A stretch of DNA of 64,000 bases from Dermanyssus gallinae. Taxonomy: Eukaryota > Arthropoda > Arachnida > Mesostigmata > Dermanyssidae. The translations under genes and the position numbers were made by a program. Location: contig QVRM01000325.1 of the NCBI GenBank assembly GCA_003439945.1, positions 103,501 through 167,500 on the forward strand, read 5' to 3'. The first letter of the stretch is position 1. Every line of letters starts with the position of its first letter. A model generated the notes under the pieces. It ran no database searches, was not told the origin of the DNA, and saw only the letters and a program-made list of their open reading frames with translations. Positions 43,048 through 64,000 of this stretch are shown here, piece after piece.

Positions 43048-44115
43048 AGTAACCTCGCTTTAAACTCATGGAGAAAATAGTATTCATGTTCATTCCAACT
43101 ATATCTTGACTGGTAGAGCCAAAAAGATCGACATAACCGTTATTTATAGCCATCGTAGACAGATAACGAATTTCGTCGTCGTCGTCGTCATGCTAGTCAT
43201 GTACTCAATAAGCCAACGTCAATATGATACAATTGGTGCTGATATTGTTGAATCTTAATCATTGCAGACATCGTCGTAGTTAGCAGCAGCAGTAATAGTT
43301 AGGCTAGTAGTCGTAGTAGCAGTACTCGAAACGGTAAAGATGACCGGCTAGAGATTAAGGCACCACTATGATATATATATATTGACGGAATCGTCCAAAT
43401 CGTAGTGTGGGGCGACATCTAGACTAGAGGTTGGTGGGAGACGTTTGCTGCTGGTTCCGCTTACGGACGTACAAGATAGATATCTACAGTGTGCAGTGTG
43501 GGGCCAGTCTTGTGTTTGGTGGTGTTGTTTGGCTGGCCAAGGGATCGCCGTTCTAGCTGTCGTCGTCGTCGTCATCATCATCATCATGTCGTCGTCGCGT
43601 TGGAGTTCATTACGACTAATGGCGTGTACGCAACGGCACTTGAACGGCGCCTGCGACGAGCCAATCGGCGGCCAGCTTTAATAAGGAAAACACCGGTGTC
43701 GGCGAGTCGCGACATCTTGCATTGCGCGACGTCTCGACGCGGAAACCTCGCGGTAACGTCTTGCACAGTTGACAGTCAATCAGCCGCCCAGCCGGAGGGG
43801 CAAGCAGGCCGCCTGCACCGGAGTCACTCGTAGCAAATGCCAATGTCACATGGAGTTCAGGCGCGAGTTTCGATATTCAACCGTTGCTGAATCGCTGATC
43901 AAGAAGCGAAGAGCGAGACGAAACGTAGCTAGAAAAGGCGCGCAGCACTGTTCTGTACAAAGCCGATAAGCCAAAACCACCAAACCCTTCCCATGGTCTT
44001 TTCACACTTGCCATTCTTCATTCACACTTCTCGCTCTGTGCCACGCATTCACCCTCAATACTATACCTATTGTATAACACTCGGTAATTGGCAGCTGCAG
44101 TATTATGCATATATG

Positions 44116-44168
<53 letters not shown>

Positions 44169-44825
44169 CTTGCCATACCGAAAGGTGCCATCTCGAATAA
44201 AAGTACTATATTCACACTCTCAGTGTCAATGGAGTGCCTCTCATATATATATATATATATATTTACTGGCAACTTCGGATACCTACGTATTCCTGTGTGT
44301 ATATATGTATGTATGCATATAAAATATATATAGCCAACAAACTTCGACAGTTTTTGACAACTTCTATTCCAAGTATATATTAACGTAACGTCAGCATGAT
44401 CCTTACCAGATTAGTATCATTTTGGGACCACTAAGGTGGGTTGCGACCCCTGCGAGACCTAAAAAAACTCTTTGAAACGTGCCCCCTTCCCCCATACGGC
44501 TAGATGCCATTGTATGATCGACAGTTTTATACTTGGACGTGTATTGGTAACTCTTGGGCCAGACGACAATGCATGCGAGAGTGGGACTGAGAACTAAAGA
44601 AAATGGACGCGACCTTCCACGCTCGTTGTCACATCCCTTCATCAACCCTTTCATGTACCGTATAATAATAATATTAATAATATAGAAGTGAAAAGCCACT
44701 CGTTTCGTCGTGTCTGCGTTATACATGTATACTGTGTCGACAGAGAGAACTGCTCTCTCTTAAGTCTCCGGACGCGTGAACGAGTCGCCCGCTCAAGCTG
44801 ATGCAAGCCATATTTAAAATAAAAA

Positions 44826-44861
<36 letters not shown>

Positions 44862-45001
44862 CTTCCTTTTCTAGGCAATTTTGCCGCAATCACGTAATCC
44901 CCCCTCCCGCCCCGCCGTTGGCCTATATTTTACGCCTTGAGTGTCCTCTATTTTCGCTTATGTTGGGCTCAATGCGTGCGACGACAAATGTCATATTGAC
45001 G

Positions 45002-45052
<51 letters not shown>

Positions 45053-46071
45053 GCTTACGTTCGTTTATGTTTACTCTTCCTCTCTGTTTTCTACTTGCCT
45101 TCTATACAGGCTCTGCAGTATCGCTTATTGTCTGTCGATCTCTGTTGATCTCATCAATCGCCTCCGTCACATTGTGTCAAAGTGATCGAGTAATTAACTC
45201 ATCAATTACTGAAGAAGAGGAAGAAGAAGAAAAAGACGCGATAAGTCTGTCTACTGCTAGCGCTGCTACTCCTACAACAACCACGTTTTTCTCCTACTAC
45301 TAATGCAACGTCTGCTATGGCAAACACTACTACTACTACTACAACTAACTGCCCTCTTTCTCTCTCGGTGTGTCTCTCGCTTTCACACTCTCTCTCTCTC
45401 TCTAGTTTCTAGTTCAACTAGTACGGTCAGCTCAGTTCACCAAACGACGCAGTTGGACATAGTTGTTGTTGCTTTCAGAATTTTGTTGTTGTTGTTGTTG
45501 TATAGATCGATTGTTGTCGACGCATACAGCTCGCCGAATAGATGGCGGTGCAGTAGTGGGAGTGTAGTATCTTCTTATCCGTCGATGTTGTCGCTAATCG
45601 GCTAACCGATACCGGGACCGTATAGTTGTCGATGGATCGATCGTGTGTTCATCTGTTGACAGGAGGGCGTCAGTTTTCGTCGTCTCCGTTCAGCGGACTG
45701 GCGCAGTTGTGCCCGTTCATGTCCATGTCAGACTTATGACCATTGCCGTTCACGGCCACGCTGCTTCCCCCTGAAACGAACCATCACCGCCCCGCAATAC
45801 CAACAGGAAGGTCCACACACACACACACAGCACCACACGTGGAACACAACACGACGTTTAATTTCGTACGTACATGTGTATGTACACGTACATAGAGGAA
45901 TGGTTATATTACTCGGTTGACATATGTTTATATGTATGTATGTATATATATATATATATATAGCACAATTTAGGGCCCCCACAGGACCGCTTACAGCGGC
46001 ACCATATATACCGCAATATGTTGGATTTCCCCAACAGTCCTTGTGGCAACCTGGTCGTTGATTCTATATAG

Positions 46072-46103
<32 letters not shown>

Positions 46104-46113
46104 GATTCTATAT

Positions 46114-46177
<64 letters not shown>

Positions 46178-46182
46178 TAAAA

Positions 46183-46239
<57 letters not shown>

Positions 46240-47243
46240 ATTAATCATATAACTGATGTTTCCCAAGCAGCCGACAAACTCGCAAACTTTTTCCGATGAT
46301 AAGAATAGTTACGTATGCATAATATATACGCGGGAGGTACATGCGCATGCAACATGACGAATGCAAACGCTGGAGGATTTTGATGTTTGTAGCAGGCACT
46401 GGCAAATAGCAAGTCAACAAAATCTCACGTACACAATGTTCCGCAGTTCTGAATCTGCTGCCGATGGCGTCGTCGGCCGTTCATTTCGAGGTAATAGTTG
46501 CTTCGAAAATCGCTTGTTAATTTGTAGGCCGAACGAGTAGTAGTAGGTTTTCCCGTGCATCGTGCGAACTCATGCAAGACCATTCATTAGTGATACAACT
46601 GTATATTGCTACTTACTAGATGTAATACCCTTCACCAAAGTAGTACTTGTCATGCAGATGCAGGAGTTCTATATTGTTGTTGCCCTTGTTTCTGTCTTGA
46701 CTGCTGAGGAGGACTTTCTGCCAGTATAACCTCATACATAACTTCAGAGTTTCAAAGGCACCATCGTATAGATATATGAGAAATGCCACGCAATTGCGTG
46801 GCCTGGGGGGATGGGGAGAAATACGGGTCAAGTAGGCTTGTGAGTCCCACACTAGTACCTAGCAACTGCTGAAAGCGCATGTATATTATACATTCCCGAA
46901 ACCTCCCATAACGCACAAGAGAAAACCCGGCATGGCCCTATTGCTGGCTGACTTCATGTCTGATTAACAAGCCGTTTCTAGAGTCCCATTTGAAGCTCAC
47001 ACGATTTCCCCCCATGTTTCCGTGCGATGCAGCAGTATACCGCCCAGTGGCCGATCCTCAAACATGTCGCTTTAAAGTGGCTTAAATCCATTTTTATACT
47101 TAAGACATATGAAGACTATTACTATAAAGATAGCAACATATTATTATGAAGATTAAGATGTTTGTCTGGAATTGTTAAATCGAAATTTAGAGAAAGAATC
47201 CCGTAAGCCGTCATGAGGCTGCCCAACGTCGACATGAGCCCAA
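40102..47243. other. Intergenic region between ABCC and Clic
   Basis: No gene recognised on either strand. A CpG-richer patch lies at about 43440-43960 with (GTC)n and (ATC)n runs. Several (TA)n tracts (43007-43042, 44108-44161, 44827-44861, 45004-45049, 46060-46242) break up the rest. The two host genes converge on this region. Confidence 0.6.
46060..46242. repeat. Compound (TA)n with internal A-run
   Basis: TA repeats broken by a 13-base poly(A) near 46179-46191; contains a repeated GATTCTATATAGATATATAT unit. Confidence 0.9.
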
Positions 47244-61217
<13,974 letters not shown>

Positions 61218-64000
61218 CTGAGGTACATAACATACGTAAGTACGCACAAACACATGAAAAGAGCAGAAGAACAGCAACAAAACAATAGCAAGATGTTAGC
61301 CACAGAAATCAGGTATGCCGGTTCATATCGTGTCCATAAGTTGGTTGAACGTTCTCACCATGCAGAACCTTCTGAACTAGACTGTTAAAACTGTCAACTG
61401 GAAGAATACAAAGCTAAGCATGTTCTCGCCATATACAGCGGCATTGCTTGAGCATATTGCGGCGCATTAAACGACACGAAGCAACACCAGTAACACGTAA
61501 GGAGTGTCTACACGTCAAATTCGTCGTACTTATTATCGATGGGCGTTAGATGGTGCCGCGGAACATTCTGCAGCATGGTATCTATCCGTACTTCACTTGA
61601 CCGCATCGCATACATATGCATCCTATACGTGAGACTGGTGGAAACCACCGATCTGACAGAAAGCGTGGTGGAAGCCTTGCGCTGCAAACGCTGTTACTAG
61701 AAAGAAGCCTTTATGCCATTCATCTGTTCTCCGCCAAGTATCATCTGTCATCGCCGTAGTTTTGTAAATACGCTGATCGATCACCTTTAGGTTTACCCCC
61801 TCCCCACCCTATTGCCTTAAATTCTTCCCTAAAACCCTAGCAGCTTTATTTCTGACTTGTATGATGGATTTGACAAACCCAGACCCTTTTAAAAGAAAAT
61901 TACCTGACTCTTTCTAGTAGTCGCAGCTTCGTTGTCGCCGCCGCAGTCCTGTATATATATATATATATATATATATAATAGCAAAAACTAATAGAGGTCT
62001 TTGTTCGTCGACGCTTGCTTTGGTTTAGCAGAAATTGCAAACGAAGACATTACTCTTTGGCGTCGTCTCGGGGAGCAGGGGACGTCTTGCCTACACGCAG
62101 GAACGCCATCTACATACACAGTAACGGATAGCAGAACCGTACCGCACCAATCGTTGACAACCGAGTGACCCGAATCATAGCCCACATAGCGCCGCAGATC
62201 CGCGATCAGACACCGCTCGAGCTGTGCTGTTCGACTTCGTAACTTCGTAACACCTTGGTATTCACCCCCAAGCGAATACCGGCTAGGGAAAAAACAAACA
62301 ACAATGACAACAGCCCCGACGGCGACATCAACGACAAAGATCGAGGGGGGAGGAAAGAAGAAATCAAGAAGACTACAAACAAAACCGCTGCAGTATGTCT
62401 ATGAGCAAAGCGAATATCATGACAATACCAACAGCAGCAGCAACAACAACCAGTACACAACAGCAATAGAAACAACAGAAACACAACCCCAATAGGAACC
62501 ACCAGTGGCAACAAAGTGAGCACAGCATTCGCGTCGATTCGGTGGTGATGGCGGCGTGCGCGATGCATTCGCGACCGGAGGTGACACATAGGTGTGCACA
62601 GGTTCGATTCCCGGCGTTCGTTGCACGTTTGCATTTATAGGGTCCTTAGTTTTACGAAGCAGCAACAAGGACAAACAGTTAGTTCTCTGGACGTTAACTG
62701 TTGGCGGAGAGTCAGCTTGAAAAATGTTAGCACACCAGTCGTAACATGGCAACTCCTACCACGTCCACCAGTGGCGAAAGCAACACCAGTAACAACAGCC
62801 GAACTAACTACTTAACTAATTTGCTAACAAAAAGCCAACCACATAACGGTCATTGTTCATATTCTGCAAAATCCACCAGCGCCTACCAAGACGGTACCAA
62901 TAAAAACGGTATTCATTTGCTGTAATGCAGACAGCCGCGGCGGCGGCAGTGGAGTGGTATGATAGAGTGGCCTGCGGCCAGGATGTCATGAATTATGACA
63001 GTTATGAATTCTGACCAAACTCCCATCAAATATGGGAGTTTGATCCGTACACGATACAGACGTTCACTCAGCTCGTAGAAGCCAATCAATGACTTGCAAC
63101 CTGGATCGACGTGCATTAAGTAACCTGTCAGCAAGCGTGCCTTAATCACAAACATTATGACAATAACGGTAACTAAAATCATAATAGACAGTCGAAAAAA
63201 AATCTTCATTATCATTATCAATAACAACTGTATGAACACCACCACCAACAAAAACAACAACAGCAACAACAGTATAAACAACAAGCAACAAAAGCAAATG
63301 AATCTAATTTCTAGCTACATAAGTCGAGAAGAAGTGGGGAAGGTGTCTCGCGGCACTGACGATTCGATTCTGACGATCCGCCTATGCCCTTTCAAAGCAA
63401 TGTTTCTTAAGCGTTGAAGACTCGATTAAGATTATTATAATAAATAAAAAAAAAAAACATATGATTTGTATGTGTGCGGGTGCAGGCAGTTATCTATAGA
63501 ACTGTGTATGGACGACTTTTGTCTATGTCATTTCATCGAGTCGTCTCCTTGAGTGTTTTGCTGCTCAACGAAGGAAGCCATGCTTCGTCATTGTTAAGAT
63601 TCCCAATATACAGCAAGGCTGCAGCCATCACTCGACCTCATCTACGACAACATCTGCATTTCTCACTGTTGCTCCGTACTTCCGTATAGTTGCACCTCGG
63701 TTCACTTTTGAATTTACCGTCTCATAACAACACAACTGTCTTGCGCACTGCGTATTTTACACTTTCCGGTAAGTGTGTCTTCGTGTGAAACCGAACCAAA
63801 ACTACTCTGCCAAGACGGTTGCCGTTGTTACCAGACTTGCACACGACAGGTATCCCGTTGGGAAAATTTTGTAATGTAACGGAAATGTAATGAAACTTTA
63901 GAACGAGAATAATATTGCAGTGTTGCTGACAGTCTTTATTATTATTATTATTATTATTTAGTTAATACAATTGTATTATTATTATTACTATTATTTATTA
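61218..64000. other. Sequence upstream of the first visible Clic exon
   Basis: No Clic first exon (conserved beta-1 strand ending IIKA) was found. Contains (TA)n at 61952-61976, a (CAA)-rich patch near 62425-62490, a small hairpin near 63020 (CAAACTCCCAT, 5-base loop) and a terminal (TTA)n from 63936. No other gene recognised. Confidence 0.5.

Noticed and set aside
43445..43969. Overlapping open frames in a CpG-rich patch
   Set aside because: Open on several frames of both strands with no domain or splice logic; might be a promoter-like patch but not a supported gene.
61904..61948. 45-base open segment with both splice borders (minus strand) upstream of the 61116 Clic exon
   Set aside because: Phase would fit, but its translation (Gly/Asp/Thr-rich) does not resemble the conserved beta-1 strand expected before ASTIDG, and the acceptor is only a (TA)n run ending CAG.
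62595..62616. Perfect tRNA B-box-like GGTTCGATTCC
   Set aside because: The T stem does not pair, and no A box or acceptor stem lies at the right distance upstream.

Overview
This is eukaryotic, intron-rich DNA, almost certainly from an arthropod. The protein-coding signal comes in short GT-AG exons, and two genes with clear animal orthologues can be assembled exon by exon. Dinucleotide and trinucleotide tracts ((TA)n, (TTA)n, (TTG)n/(CAA)n) occur roughly every 1-2 kb, and mariner and non-LTR elements fill introns and flanks. A mite or other chelicerate would fit, but that is a guess; nothing here fixes the species.

Layout. 1-2.1 kb: no convincing gene; one small orphan ORF. 2.1-3.3 kb: 5'-truncated reverse-transcriptase element on the minus strand between two (TA)n tracts. 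3.3-5.1 kb: nothing recognised apart from a short direct repeat. 5.2-9.8 kb: two head-to-tail minus-strand non-LTR retrotransposons (A and B) embedded in (TTA)n tracts. 9.98-37.97 kb: a plus-strand multidrug-resistance-associated ABC transporter (ABCC/MRP) gene in 18 coding exons. Its introns hold a complete-ended but dead mariner (12.1-13.4 kb), fragments of the same non-LTR family, a nearly 1 kb (TTG)n tract (27.1-28.1 kb) and a long antisense member of the family with ORF1 and ORF2 (30.0-34.6 kb). 38.6-39.9 kb: decayed second mariner. 39.96-40.1 kb: 147 bp palindrome. 40.1-47.2 kb: intergenic, no gene recognised. 47.2-61.2 kb: minus-strand chloride intracellular channel gene (Clic/EXC-4 family), whose long intron holds decayed mariners, an R1/jockey-like RT relic, a tRNA-derived SINE-like unit and many microsatellites. 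61.2-64 kb: repeats and unrecognised sequence; the first coding exon of Clic was not found.

The ABCC product is predicted to be a 1,373-residue ATP-driven efflux pump (TMD1-NBD1-TMD2-NBD2, no TMD0). Splice phases agree at all 17 junctions, and the sum of the exons is one base short of a whole number of codons. That matches a visible one-base frameshift in exon 9 just after NBD1. The two host genes converge and show no functional link. The most interesting non-genic signal is the non-LTR family with a restriction-like-endonuclease-type C-terminus: the junctions of its three longest copies lie in (TAA/TTA)n tracts, suggesting microsatellite-targeted insertion.
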